Below are positions 1-8,389 of a DNA stretch of 64,000 bases, piece after piece. The stretch lies in the NCBI RefSeq assembly GCF_900115135.1, contig NZ_FOVK01000001.1, positions 744,001 to 808,000 of the forward strand. The letters run 5' to 3'. The notes under the pieces are model-generated. The model made no database searches, was not told where the DNA came from, and worked only from the letters and a program-made list of their open reading frames with translations. Every line of letters starts with the position of its first letter. The first letter of the stretch is position 1. Position numbers and translations under genes: made by a program. This DNA is from Proteiniclasticum ruminis (GTDB taxonomy: Bacteria; Bacillota; Clostridia; Clostridiales; Clostridiaceae).

Positions 1-1544
1 GATCCAATTTGATTCTCTTTAAAGAATTGAGGCCTAGAGAGCTTTCCGATATCATGATAGTACGCAGCAACCCGAAGGAGGATACTGTTTGCGTGCAGCT
101 CTTCAGCAGCAGCTTCTGCAAGATTCCCCACCATGATACTGTGGTGATATGTCCCTGGCGCCTCCATCTGAAGCCTCTTTAACAATGGATGATTTGGATT
201 TGCCAGTTCCAGAAGCTTAATCTCCGTTACCACATTAAAGGTATTCTCAATGAGCGGCAAAAATCCAATCACAAGAATTCCAGATAAAATGACACCACTT
301 GCAGCAAACAATGAGTTCCTTATAGAATCCATGACCGAATTGGAAAGCAAGAAGCCCAGGGAGAGCGATACCACAAAAGTCACGACAGAAATATAAAAGC
401 TTGACTTTAAAATATCATTTCTCTCTTCCACTTTATTGATAAAAATCACACTGAGAATGGATGTCAGCATCAGAAGCAGAAGCACCTGCACATTGAATCC
501 CGTCACGATGCTGAGAAAAACAGCACTGTAAAGTGCCAAACTTTGCCCCACACGTTTTTTCACAAGAATGGTCAGAAGCATTGGAAGAAATGTGTAAGGA
601 ACAATAAACGGACTGATGATCACCATTGCTCTTGCCAAGGCAAGAGCAAGATTCATAAGAAGGAAGATCAGCGCATTCTTTTTTGTATCTTCATAGATTG
701 CTTTATAAAAACGCTTGAGATAAAAAACAATGATCAGATGGATGATCAGCACCGCAACGACCAAACCGCTGTATGGAAGGGCATTGAACCCGCTATCGCT
801 AAGATATCCAAGCTCAGCGAGAATCTCCAGCTGATTTGCATTGACTGGATCCCCCTCTTTTACAATAGTCTGGTTTTTCTTGATGAGAACAGGTGTAATG
901 CTATTTTCAGCCTCTTCCCTCAGTCTCGCTGTTGCTTCCTCATCATAAAAATAGTTCGGTTTTACTAAGGTCACTACAAACTGCTTAATAGCATTTTTCG
1001 CAGCCTCATTAAAGCTGAAACTATCCACAATATCTGTCATCTCAGTTTTCGACCGCATGATTTTGTTCTCATCATCTTCTTCCAACGGAGTCTCATAAAT
1101 TTTATTAATTCCATTATTAATGGTATTTAAAGCATATCTCAAATCACTATTGTCAATAGAAAGAAGTGCAAAGTACCCCTCTTCACTAATCCCATAGGTT
1201 CCACGTTCTGAAAGAACTGTGGCAATTTCATCCAACGAAACCATAGGGTTTCTGGAGTTGATGATCCCATTGAAAAAGTCATTGCTCTCTTTCAGCGCAT
1301 TTCGTCTTACTTCCAGTTCCTGGGTATACTGATTCTGCACAGAGGCAACTGCATCCTCAATTAATGCTTTAGTTGTCACTTCATCCACCAAGTCCACATT
1401 CGCTCTGAAATCAACAGGCGCAATATCTCCAACCTTAAGATCATACTTCTTATTCACGATACTAGTCAAAAGGATAATAAATGTTACGATGATGGATACC
1501 ATGAAAATTCCATACCGCCACCAGGTTTTTCTTTCTATTCTCAT
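1..1544 (-). CDS. pgpH: 7TM-HD cyclic-di-AMP phosphodiesterase PgpH (YqfF family), 5' part only
   Basis: Membrane phosphodiesterase that degrades the second messenger c-di-AMP in Firmicutes. The gene enters from the left edge; about 514 N-terminal codons of a roughly 700-residue family are present. Visible parts are an N-terminal membrane helix (about residues 11-28), a long extracellular domain ending in a KKNQTIVKEGDPV stretch typical of the 7TM-HD extracellular domain, then several hydrophobic helices. The HD motif HDIGK lies at bases 42-56 (His near residue 497), just before the cut. The start is the ATG at 1544, with an AAGGAG site just upstream. In related genomes pgpH lies downstream of rpsU-yqeY as here, but a quinone-oxidoreductase gene sits between them. 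The product call is firm; the C-terminal half of the HD domain cannot be checked. Confidence 0.9.
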   Translation of the reverse strand, partial: MRIERKTWWRYGIFMVSIIVTFIILLTSIVNKKYDLKVGDIAPVDFRANVDLVDEVTTKALIEDAVASVQNQYTQELEVRRNALKESNDFFNGIINSRNPMVSLDEIATVLSERGTYGISEEGYFALLSIDNSDLRYALNTINNGINKIYETPLEEDDENKIMRSKTEMTDIVDSFSFNEAAKNAIKQFVVTLVKPNYFYDEEATARLREEAENSITPVLIKKNQTIVKEGDPVNANQLEILAELGYLSDSGFNALPYSGLVVAVLIIHLIIVFYLKRFYKAIYEDTKKNALIFLLMNLALALARAMVIISPFIVPYTFLPMLLTILVKKRVGQSLALYSAVFLSIVTGFNVQVLLLLMLTSILSVIFINKVEERNDILKSSFYISVVTFVVSLSLGFLLSNSVMDSIRNSLFAASGVILSGILVIGFLPLIENTFNVVTEIKLLELANPNHPLLKRLQMEAPGTYHHSIMVGNLAEAAAEELHANSILLRVAAYYHDIGKLSRPQFFKENQIG

Positions 1545-1689
1545 TGCCGCTCCTTATGTTATCGTATGTTTTGATTATCAGGATATTCAGTGTATTACCG
1601 TATGGATCTGGATTACTCCTCCCCTAACACATTCACTCTATTATAGTTTCAGTTTATCAAACTATGCTCTGAAATACTACTGATAGAAA

Positions 1690-2670
1690 TCACATACTCA
1701 TGTCAACCAGAACTCTACCAGATCCTTCTGAAGGATGAAGAAGTTCATCATGCAGTTCCTTGAAAGAAACTACTTTATTTACTGTTCTTTCGAGATCCGC
1801 AGAATACCACGAAGTAGCTAGTTTTTTGAAGATCTCATTTCTCTTGGCATGATCCACCATCACACTATCAATCCCTTTTAATGTAATCCCCCTTAAAATG
1901 AAGGGAAATACCGTACTCTCAAACCTGATACCAGATAGGTTTCCACTGGTGCAGACAACTCCGCCGTACTTCACTTCCGTAAGAATATTCCCCAAAGCTT
2001 CTCCGCCCGTTGTATCCAGCACTCCATCCCACTTTTCCGTAGACAACGCTCTTCTTTTTTCCAGCAAACCATCAAATAAAAGCACTTCCTGAGCACCTAG
2101 AGACTCCAGATATTCTCTCTTCTCCATAGTTCTGGTAGTAACCGCTACCTCCGCGCCTAGTTTACGAAGAATCAGCACACCGTGAGAAGAAACACCCCCA
2201 CTTCCTCCTGTAACAAGGATCTTTTTCCCTTTGAGACTTCCAAGGGCTTTCTCAATGGCATCCACTGATAAAGCCGCCGTGAACCCGGCTGTACCATAAA
2301 TCATCACATCTTTCATAGACATTTCTTCAGGAAGCCTCATCAAATGTTCCTGCTTTACAATGGCAGTTTCCTGGTATCCTCCTGGCTGATCCGTACCATA
2401 GCCATATCCTGTCACAAATACTTGATCTCCAACAGAAAAATCTCCCGCTTTACTTTCCTCAACAATACCAGAAAAATCAATCCCAGGTGTCATCGGGTAC
2501 TTTCTCACCACCTTGCTTGATGCATCCACCGCAAGTCTGTCTTTATAGTTGATGCCTGTATAGGACACCCTGATTCTCACTTCTCCATCTGAAAGATTCG
2601 GAAGCTCTATATCCTGATACTTCAGCACAGAACCTTCCTCTGTCTTTTCCAGTAATAATGCTCTTTTCAT
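1690..2670 (-). CDS. YhdH/AcuI-type quinone oxidoreductase (MDR family, acrylyl-CoA reductase-like)
   Basis: Zinc-free medium-chain dehydrogenase/reductase using NADPH; family members reduce quinones or acrylyl-CoA. The N-terminal GroES-like fold carries GINYKDRLA (about residues 39-47) and TPGIDFSG (61-68), both diagnostic of the YhdH/AcuI group. The nucleotide-binding motif TGGSGGVSS is at about 154-162. The zinc-ligand cysteines of classical alcohol dehydrogenases are absent. An upstream in-frame start at 2754 exists, but the ATG at 2670 has an AAAGGGG site and gives the usual 326-residue length. The gene follows the yqeY terminator on the same strand and precedes pgpH, so it is probably its own unit. 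The exact substrate cannot be read from the sequence. Confidence 0.85.
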   Translation of the reverse strand: MKRALLLEKTEEGSVLKYQDIELPNLSDGEVRIRVSYTGINYKDRLAVDASSKVVRKYPMTPGIDFSGIVEESKAGDFSVGDQVFVTGYGYGTDQPGGYQETAIVKQEHLMRLPEEMSMKDVMIYGTAGFTAALSVDAIEKALGSLKGKKILVTGGSGGVSSHGVLILRKLGAEVAVTTRTMEKREYLESLGAQEVLLFDGLLEKRRALSTEKWDGVLDTTGGEALGNILTEVKYGGVVCTSGNLSGIRFESTVFPFILRGITLKGIDSVMVDHAKRNEIFKKLATSWYSADLERTVNKVVSFKELHDELLHPSEGSGRVLVDMSM

Positions 2671-2742
2671 AAGTTCCCCTTTCTCAGGTATTTTCCCTTT
2701 ATTATATCCTTTTTCCAGGTTTCTTACACCTTGTTTAGAGAC

Positions 2743-2778
2743 AAAAAAACTCATCTTATTTCACAGAAACAAGATGAG
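2743..2778 (-). terminator. Rho-independent terminator after yqeY
   Basis: On the minus strand the arms CTCATCTT (2771-2778 side) and AAGATGAG (2750-2757 side) form a stem followed by a run of T residues. It closes the rpsU-yqeY unit. Confidence 0.85.
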
Positions 2779-2785
2779 CCATTTT

Positions 2786-3229
2786 TTATTTCGTTAAATA
2801 ATTCTTCACCAGAGTGCTCACAAGTTTGCCATCGGCTTTTCCTGTGATCAACGGCTTGAGTGCTGCCATGAGTTTCCCCATGTCTTTCATGTTATTTGCT
2901 CCGATTTCTTTAGCTGTATTCTCAACCAATTCAATTATTTCATCTTCTTTTAACTGCTTTGGTAGATAACTTAATAAAGTTTCTATTTCGAAATTGCTTT
3001 GTTCAACTAGGTCAGCTCTTTGACCTTTTTCAAACTCAGCTACAGCATCTCTTCTCATTTTCACTTCTCTAGCGAGAATCTCAATGATTTGTTCTTCAGA
3101 AAGTGAGGTTTGAGCATCTTTTTCAGCGTAGAGGATTGCAGATTTTGCCATGCTTAAAACACTGGCTTTTCCCTTATCCTTGCTTTTCAACGCTTCTTTC
3201 CAATCATTCTGAATCTGTTCTTTGATCAT
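2786..3229 (-). CDS. yqeY: GatB/YqeY domain protein
   Basis: Small cytoplasmic protein of 147 residues, full length for the YqeY family. It is related to the tRNA-binding tail domain of GatB, the amidotransferase that makes Gln-tRNA and Asn-tRNA. The segments EILAREVKMRRDAV and the C-terminal GKADGKLVSTLVKNYL are typical. Its specific role is not established; a tRNA-related function is inferred from the GatB tail. It directly follows rpsU, an association conserved throughout Firmicutes, and ends at a strong terminator, so the two are very probably cotranscribed. Confidence 0.9.
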   Translation of the reverse strand: MIKEQIQNDWKEALKSKDKGKASVLSMAKSAILYAEKDAQTSLSEEQIIEILAREVKMRRDAVAEFEKGQRADLVEQSNFEIETLLSYLPKQLKEDEIIELVENTAKEIGANNMKDMGKLMAALKPLITGKADGKLVSTLVKNYLTK

Positions 3230-3261
3230 AGTTTGATCACACCTTTTCTAAAAAAAGAAAA

Positions 3262-3438
3262 CTACTTGAACTTTCTCTTTCTTGCTGCTTCGGACTTAAG
3301 CTTCTTCTTTACACTTGGCTTCTCGTAATGTTCTCTCTTTCTTACTTCACCAAGAATTCCGGATCTTGCACACTTCTTCTTGAAGCGTCTCAGTGCGTTC
3401 TCTAAAGATTCATTCTCTCCAACTTTGATTTCTGACAT
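3262..3438 (-). CDS. rpsU: 30S ribosomal protein S21
   Basis: A 58-residue basic protein starting [20 protein letters not shown] and ending in a Lys/Arg-rich tail, which is the normal length and sequence of bS21. It sits near the 3' end of 16S rRNA and helps initiation. The ATG at 3438 follows a strong GGAGGGAG site. A consensus promoter lies upstream at 3507-3535 and yqeY follows after about 30 bases, so this is the first gene of an rpsU-yqeY unit. Confidence 0.97.
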   Translation of the reverse strand: MSEIKVGENESLENALRRFKKKCARSGILGEVRKREHYEKPSVKKKLKSEAARKRKFK

Positions 3439-3506
3439 TCATTATCCCTCCCTCCGCTAGTTAAAAATATAAATATCAGCCTTTCGGGCAAAATAACACA
3501 CTAGTA

Positions 3507-3535
3507 ATTATAGTACATATTTTCAAAACAGTCAA
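3507..3535 (-). promoter_or_regulatory. Sigma-A promoter for rpsU-yqeY
   Basis: On the minus strand TTGACT (3530-3535) and TATAAT (3507-3512) are separated by exactly 17 bases. The start codon of rpsU lies about 70 bases further on, leaving a short leader. Confidence 0.75.
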
Positions 3536-3540
3536 CGTTT

Positions 3541-3882
3541 TTAGCCAGGTGGCCAAGTGAGACTTCTTCCTCCCAGGAGATGGAAATGAAGATGCGCCAC
3601 AGTCTGCCCTCCATCAGAAAGAGTATTCACAACAACACGATACCCGGTTTTATCAATCCCTTCCTCTGCAGCTATGGTTTGCACAGCTTTATACACCTTT
3701 CCAAGCAAAGCGGTATCTTCAGCTTCCAGCTCATTCACCGACGAAATATGCTTTTTGGGTACAATCAGCACATGGGTTGGCGCTTTAGGATCAATATCCC
3801 TGAATGCATAGACAAAATCATCTTCATAAATCTTAGCAGATGGGATTTCCCCTTGTATGATCTTACAAAATAAACAATCCAT
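3541..3882 (-). CDS. HIT family nucleotide hydrolase (HinT-like)
   Basis: Cytoplasmic histidine-triad protein of 113 residues. The catalytic triad motif AHLHFHLLGG puts histidines at 97, 99 and 101, and the N-terminus CLFCKIIQGEIPS is the classic Hint start with two cysteines. HinT enzymes hydrolyse AMP-lysine and other purine phosphoramidates. It lies downstream of mtaB in the prmA-rsmE-mtaB direction with a gap of about 70 bases. Length and motif match the family fully. The physiological substrate is unknown. Confidence 0.93.
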   Translation of the reverse strand: MDCLFCKIIQGEIPSAKIYEDDFVYAFRDIDPKAPTHVLIVPKKHISSVNELEAEDTALLGKVYKAVQTIAAEEGIDKTGYRVVVNTLSDGGQTVAHLHFHLLGGRSLTWPPG

Positions 3883-3952
3883 ATCGATCCGCCTCTCAAA
3901 TTTTACTTCTTAATTCAGTATATCAAATAATTCTTGTCTGTGGTAAGTCTGT

Positions 3953-5248
3953 TTAGATGAATTCTCCAATCAGGTAATCCTCATTCAAGCCCACTATCTT
4001 TGTTTCCAGATACTTTCCTTGAATATCCTCATTGCTCTCTACTCTAATCTTCAGATAGTTCGCTGAATATCCGAAATGAATACCGCCTTTTCCTTCCTCA
4101 TAAAGTACCATAAGCGATTTTCCAAGATATGATTCAAGAAATACTGTTTCTTTTTCATTGCTTTGAGTCATAATCTGTTTGCTTCGTATATCTTTAATCT
4201 CACCCGAAACCTGATCCTTCATCTGGTAAGCTGGTGTCCCTTTTCTCTGGCTGTACTTAAAGGTATGTACCTTTGTTAGATTCAACCGGCCCAAAAAATC
4301 AAATGTTTCCTGGAACTCTTCTTCAGATTCGCCTGGAAATCCAACAATCACATCCGTGGTAATCGAAACATCAGGCATCTTCTGCCTAAGCTCCGCTACT
4401 ACCTCTTCAAAATCTCCAGCTGTATAACGGCGGTTCATCCTCTGCAGTGTGCGGTCTGATCCAGACTGAAGAGAGAGATGAAAATGAGGACAGAGCTTTG
4501 TCAGCTTGACGATACGGTCCATTCTCCCTTCTTTGAAGAACATAGGCTCAATGGAGCCAATTCTAACTCTTCTGATGCCATCAATGTCTTCAATCTGATC
4601 CAGAAGATCCAGAAGATCCCATTTTTCTTGAAGATCATGTCCATAAGAGGCGATGTGAATTCCAGAAAGAATCACTTCGGTGTATCCTTCTTCAGACAGT
4701 TTCCGGATTTCATCAAGAACTTTTTCGGGATTCTTACTGGATAGTCCTCCTCTTGCATATGGGATAATGCAGTAGGTACAGAACCTGTTGCAGCCATCCT
4801 GAATCTTTAAAAACGCTCTCGTCTTTCCCTCGTATCCAGTCACCCCTAAATCTTCAAACTTTGAGTTCAGAATCAGTTTATCTGTAACCTCTACGATTTG
4901 ACGTTTCTCTGCTCTTGCCTGGTTCACATGATAGACGATATCACTTTTGTTTCTTGATCCCAGAATGACATCTACCCCCGGGATTTCCATCACATCCTCT
5001 TTGCTCACCTGTGAATAACAGCCTACGACAGCCACTGTAGCTTGAGGATTCTTCCTCTTGGCTCTACTGATGTACTGCCTGGACTTTTTATCTCCCATGT
5101 TCGTCACGGTACAGGTATTGATGACATATACATCAGCTGACTCATTAAAATCAACCAGCTCATACCCGTCTTTCTTGAACATTTCAATCATGGCCTCCGA
5201 ATCATAAACATTGACTCGGCAGCCAAGGGTCTGAAATGCGACTTTCAT
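3953..5248 (-). CDS. mtaB: tRNA t6A37 methylthiotransferase MtaB
   Basis: Radical-SAM enzyme that converts t6A to ms2t6A at tRNA position 37. Three N-terminal cluster cysteines occur in LGCRVN, NTCTVT and VGCYS (about residues 10, 46 and 77). The radical-SAM triad is in GCNRFCTYC (about 153-160), and a C-terminal TRAM-like domain follows, for 431 residues in all. CRVN and the overall spacing separate MtaB from MiaB. The ATG at 5248 and a TTG three bases upstream are both possible starts after GGAGG. The gene abuts rsmE without a gap, so translation is probably coupled. Confidence 0.93.
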   Translation of the reverse strand: MKVAFQTLGCRVNVYDSEAMIEMFKKDGYELVDFNESADVYVINTCTVTNMGDKKSRQYISRAKRKNPQATVAVVGCYSQVSKEDVMEIPGVDVILGSRNKSDIVYHVNQARAEKRQIVEVTDKLILNSKFEDLGVTGYEGKTRAFLKIQDGCNRFCTYCIIPYARGGLSSKNPEKVLDEIRKLSEEGYTEVILSGIHIASYGHDLQEKWDLLDLLDQIEDIDGIRRVRIGSIEPMFFKEGRMDRIVKLTKLCPHFHLSLQSGSDRTLQRMNRRYTAGDFEEVVAELRQKMPDVSITTDVIVGFPGESEEEFQETFDFLGRLNLTKVHTFKYSQRKGTPAYQMKDQVSGEIKDIRSKQIMTQSNEKETVFLESYLGKSLMVLYEEGKGGIHFGYSANYLKIRVESNEDIQGKYLETKIVGLNEDYLIGEFI

Positions 5249-5251
5249 CAA

Positions 5252-5986
5252 TTATTTTCCTCCCATATCTCCATACAAAAGCTGAGCCATGGCCACAGCT
5301 GTAAATCCTGCAGTTTCCGTTCTTAAGATCCGGTTGCCCAGAGTTAGGATCTTAGCCCCCTTGTCTTTTAAAAGATCAATCTCTATCTCAGTGAAACCAC
5401 CTTCTGGTCCCACAAAGATCCCCATGGAACTGATGCTTGACAGTTCTTTTTTAAGTGTCAGAAAACCGTACTCCTCCTGGTTCTCATAAGGCACCACAAG
5501 GACATCCAGCTTTTTCATCTCCACCAATAGATCTGCGAAGCTCATGGGTTCTGTGATCTCAGGAAGCACACTGCGCTTTGATTGTTTTGCCGCTTCCAGA
5601 CAGATTCTCTTCAGGCGATCTAGTTTTTTGAACTCAGATGAGTTCTTGACGACCACACGTTCAGTCACCACAGGGACGATTCTTTGAACACCAAGCTCAG
5701 TGCATTTCTGAACAATGAGATCCATTTTTCCAGCTTTTGGAAGCCCTTGAAAAAGGGTGACCTTAAGTGAGCTTTCATTGCTCTTTGCAACTTTTTCACG
5801 CAGCTCCACTTTGGTTTCGTTTTTATCTATAGTCTCAATTCTACCTAAATAATCCTGTCCTTTGAGATCATTTATAAGGATTTCATCCTGTTCTTTCAGT
5901 CTGAGCACACGGCTGAGATGTTTATGGTCATCTCCTCTGATATAGGCAAAAACATCATCCAGTTCCTCCGTGAAGAACTTATGCAT
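5252..5986 (-). CDS. rsmE: 16S rRNA m3U1498 methyltransferase RsmE
   Basis: SPOUT-class SAM-dependent methyltransferase acting on U1498 of 16S rRNA in the 30S subunit. The C-terminal knot signature is seen in FVGPEGGFTEIEI and LGNRILRTETA. The N-terminus MHKFFTEEL is a typical PUA-like start. I chose the ATG at 5986 because GGAGGTGTCTC precedes it; the longer frame upstream lies inside prmA. It overlaps prmA by 8 bases and touches mtaB, so the three form one translational unit. Length is 244 residues, normal for the family. Confidence 0.94.
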   Translation of the reverse strand: MHKFFTEELDDVFAYIRGDDHKHLSRVLRLKEQDEILINDLKGQDYLGRIETIDKNETKVELREKVAKSNESSLKVTLFQGLPKAGKMDLIVQKCTELGVQRIVPVVTERVVVKNSSEFKKLDRLKRICLEAAKQSKRSVLPEITEPMSFADLLVEMKKLDVLVVPYENQEEYGFLTLKKELSSISSMGIFVGPEGGFTEIEIDLLKDKGAKILTLGNRILRTETAGFTAVAMAQLLYGDMGGK

Positions 5987-6923
5987 GAGACACCTCCGCA
6001 ATGATGCAGACCCACTCTCCTTCATATCTTACTTCTTTCACCATGAATCCATTTTCCTTCAGGCCATTTCTGACCATCTCTTCTTTTTCACGGATTATTC
6101 CTGAAGATATGAACACACCATCTGCGTGAAGCTTCTTCTTCACATCGGGAATCAGCACTAAAATAATCTCTGCGATGATATTTGCTACGATGATGTCTGC
6201 TGTTCCATCCACCACATCCATAAGATTACCATGAAGAATTTCCACATTGCCAAGGGAATTGTATCCCACGTTTTCCTTGGCAGAATCTACCGCCACAATA
6301 TCAAGATCCACCCCTACCACTTTCGAAGCACCAAGTTTGGAAGCTCCGATGGCTAAAATACCCGATCCTGTACCGATGTCAAAGACTGTAGTATCTTTTT
6401 TCATATAGTCTTCTACGGCTTCCAGACACATTCTGGTTGTCTCATGGGTCCCTGTACCAAACGCCATGCCAGGATCCATATGCAGGATGATTTCATCTCC
6501 CTTAGGCTCGTACTCTTCCCAGAGTGGTTTCACAACAAAACGTTCTCCGATCTTCGTAGGTTTATAATATTTCTTCCATTCATTCGCCCAGTCATTCTCA
6601 TTGACTTCTTCTGAGAAAATTTCATACTCATGGAACTCTACGCCATAAGATTTGGCTTCCTGAACTTTCTCTTCAATCTCTCTCACAATTTCAGCGACAT
6701 CCACATCTATGTTGAAATAAGCCCGGACCACCGCTTTGTCTTTTCCATACTCAAAAATATTGATGTCTGCAAAGTCCCAGGTCAGAGGACCTTGTTCCCT
6801 GCCTAAAATATCACTGGGGTCTTCGATGGATACCCCTTTTACATCCATTGTGTAAAGAACCCCTTGAATAAACTCCAGATCTTCTTCCTGAAGAACAATT
6901 TTGATTTCATTCCATGTACTCAT
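5979..6923 (-). CDS. prmA: Ribosomal protein L11 methyltransferase
   Basis: SAM-dependent enzyme that trimethylates ribosomal protein L11. The N-terminal substrate-recognition domain covers about residues 1-110. The methyltransferase domain then shows DPGMAFGTGTHETT (150-163), the SAM motif FDIGTGSGILAIG (181-193) and a VANIIAE motif near 245. The 314-residue length is normal. It is located downstream of dnaJ, as in Bacillus subtilis, but a dnaJ terminator and a hairpin lie between them. It overlaps rsmE at its 3' end. Confidence 0.95.
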   Translation of the reverse strand: MSTWNEIKIVLQEEDLEFIQGVLYTMDVKGVSIEDPSDILGREQGPLTWDFADINIFEYGKDKAVVRAYFNIDVDVAEIVREIEEKVQEAKSYGVEFHEYEIFSEEVNENDWANEWKKYYKPTKIGERFVVKPLWEEYEPKGDEIILHMDPGMAFGTGTHETTRMCLEAVEDYMKKDTTVFDIGTGSGILAIGASKLGASKVVGVDLDIVAVDSAKENVGYNSLGNVEILHGNLMDVVDGTADIIVANIIAEIILVLIPDVKKKLHADGVFISSGIIREKEEMVRNGLKENGFMVKEVRYEGEWVCIIAEVSHA

Positions 6924-6956
6924 TCTATTCTCCTATCGCATTACGCTCGCTCTATT

Positions 6957-6997
6957 CACCCGAAAGTTTTTTCAAATCCAAAAAAGACTTTCGGGTG
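6957..6997. repeat. Inverted repeat between dnaJ and prmA
   Basis: Perfect 11-base arms CACCCGAAAGT (6957-6967) and ACTTTCGGGTG (6987-6997) enclose a 19-base AT-rich loop. It lies downstream of the dnaJ terminator and just before prmA in the reading direction. It lacks a clear T tract on the minus strand, so it may be a processing or stability hairpin rather than a terminator. Confidence 0.55.
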
Positions 6998-7057
6998 CAG
7001 TACTTTACTTCTTCAATCTATTATATTACATTCTCACAGAATGAAAAGAAACACCTC

Positions 7058-7084
7058 AAAAAAAGCCCCAGGTTTTCCTGAGAC
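7058..7084 (-). terminator. Terminator after dnaJ
   Basis: On the minus strand GTCTCAGG and CCTGGGGC form an 8-pair stem (with G-U pairs) around an AAAA loop, followed by seven T residues. It sits 24 bases after the dnaJ stop. Confidence 0.7.
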
Positions 7085-7107
7085 TTTTCTGTTTCCGATG
7101 ATCCTGA

Positions 7108-8250
7108 CTAGAATATACCGAATTTCTTCTTGTCTTTTTTATCTTTTTTATCTTCTCTATTCTCACGGTCCACAATCTGGCCGGATGCTTCCAGGAACTG
7201 GTAGAGAGCTTCTTTTTGTGCATCATTGAGTTTCTTCGGCACATCCACAATGACATTCACATACTGATCTCCTCGTGCTCCACTTCTGGAGTTTACCATC
7301 GTTACTCCTTTGCCTTTCAGCCTGAAGAGAGTTCCTGATTGAGTTCCAGATGGAATATCATAGGATACATCACCGTCAATCGTTGGAACACGCACTTCTT
7401 TTCCAAGTGCTGCCTCCGCAATATTGATGTGTGTGTCCACATAAATATCATCCCCTTTACGGATAAAGAATTTATGTGGTTTCACTTGGATGACAACATG
7501 AAGATCCCCTGAAGGACCTCCCTTTGCTCCCTTGTCCCCTTGCCCTCTTAACGGCATCACATTCCCTGTGTCTACTCCTGCAGGTACTTTTACACTGATT
7601 TTCCGTTTCTGACGAACTTGACCCTTTCCACGGCACTGTTCGCAAGGTTCAGTGATGATTTCGCCGGTACCGCCACAAGTTTGGCATGGAGCTTCCTGAA
7701 TCATATTACCGAAGAGTGTCTGTCTCTGTACTCGGACAGTTCCCTGCCCATGACAGGTTTTACAGGTTTCTTTGGATGTTCCTTGCTTCGCCCCGCTGCC
7801 ATGACAGACATCGCAGTCCTCGGTTCTTGTGATGTGTATATCTTTTTCCACACCGAAAACAGCTTCTTCAAAGCTGAGATCCATACGGTATTCGAGATCC
7901 GCACCACGTCTTGGTCCTGTCCTTCTTCTTTGTCCACCGCCAAATCCTCCACCAAAGAACGATTCGAAGATGTCTCCAAAATCTCCAAAGTCCTGAGCAT
8001 TGTATCCAGCTCCAGCTCCACCAGCATTAAAGTCAGTTGTACCGAACTGATCATATTGCGCTTTTTTCTGAGGATCAGAAAGAATCTGATACGCCTCGTT
8101 TATTTCTTTGAACTTTTCTTCCGCTTCCTTGTCCCCTGGATTTTTATCTGGATGATATTTAATCGCAAGTTTTCTGAAAGCACTCTTAATCTGTTTTTCA
8201 TCGGCACCTTTTTGAAGCCCAAGGACTTCATACAAGTCTTTTTTCGCCAT
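7108..8250 (-). CDS. dnaJ: Chaperone protein DnaJ (Hsp40)
   Basis: Type I J-domain co-chaperone that stimulates DnaK ATPase and holds unfolded clients. The J domain has HPD at residues 33-35. A Gly/Phe-rich region follows at about 70-110. Four zinc-finger repeats CxxCxGxG ([32 protein letters not shown]) span about 145-215, then come the substrate-binding C-terminal domains. Its 380 residues are full length. It is the last gene of the hrcA-grpE-dnaK-dnaJ operon, but a 120-base gap with a possible promoter separates it from dnaK. Confidence 0.97.
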   Translation of the reverse strand: MAKKDLYEVLGLQKGADEKQIKSAFRKLAIKYHPDKNPGDKEAEEKFKEINEAYQILSDPQKKAQYDQFGTTDFNAGGAGAGYNAQDFGDFGDIFESFFGGGFGGGQRRRTGPRRGADLEYRMDLSFEEAVFGVEKDIHITRTEDCDVCHGSGAKQGTSKETCKTCHGQGTVRVQRQTLFGNMIQEAPCQTCGGTGEIITEPCEQCRGKGQVRQKRKISVKVPAGVDTGNVMPLRGQGDKGAKGGPSGDLHVVIQVKPHKFFIRKGDDIYVDTHINIAEAALGKEVRVPTIDGDVSYDIPSGTQSGTLFRLKGKGVTMVNSRSGARGDQYVNVIVDVPKKLNDAQKEALYQFLEASGQIVDRENREDKKDKKDKKKFGIF

Positions 8251-8360
8251 TCTTACACCACCTATTAGTATGCACTGCCTTCAGCCAAGGCATAGAATAC
8301 GGATTACAGCTGAATAAGGGAAGAGCAGCATGTGCCCACCCCTCATCCAAGTACTAGAGT

Positions 8361-8389
8361 ATTATACCCTCTTTATTTGTCATCCTCAA
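8361..8389 (-). promoter_or_regulatory. Possible dnaJ-specific promoter overlapping the dnaK stop
   Basis: On the minus strand TTGAGG (8384-8389, inside the last dnaK codons) and TATAAT (8361-8366) are 17 bases apart. It would start a transcript about 100 bases ahead of dnaJ. A small GCCTT/AAGGC hairpin lies in the presumed leader. Confidence 0.5.

Noticed and set aside
543-968. A 141-codon plus-strand frame
   Set aside because: Antisense to pgpH, whose minus-strand frame is continuous and carries the family motifs.
7618-8268. A 216-codon plus-strand frame
   Set aside because: It is fully antisense to dnaJ and reflects its codon bias; no ribosome site or family match.
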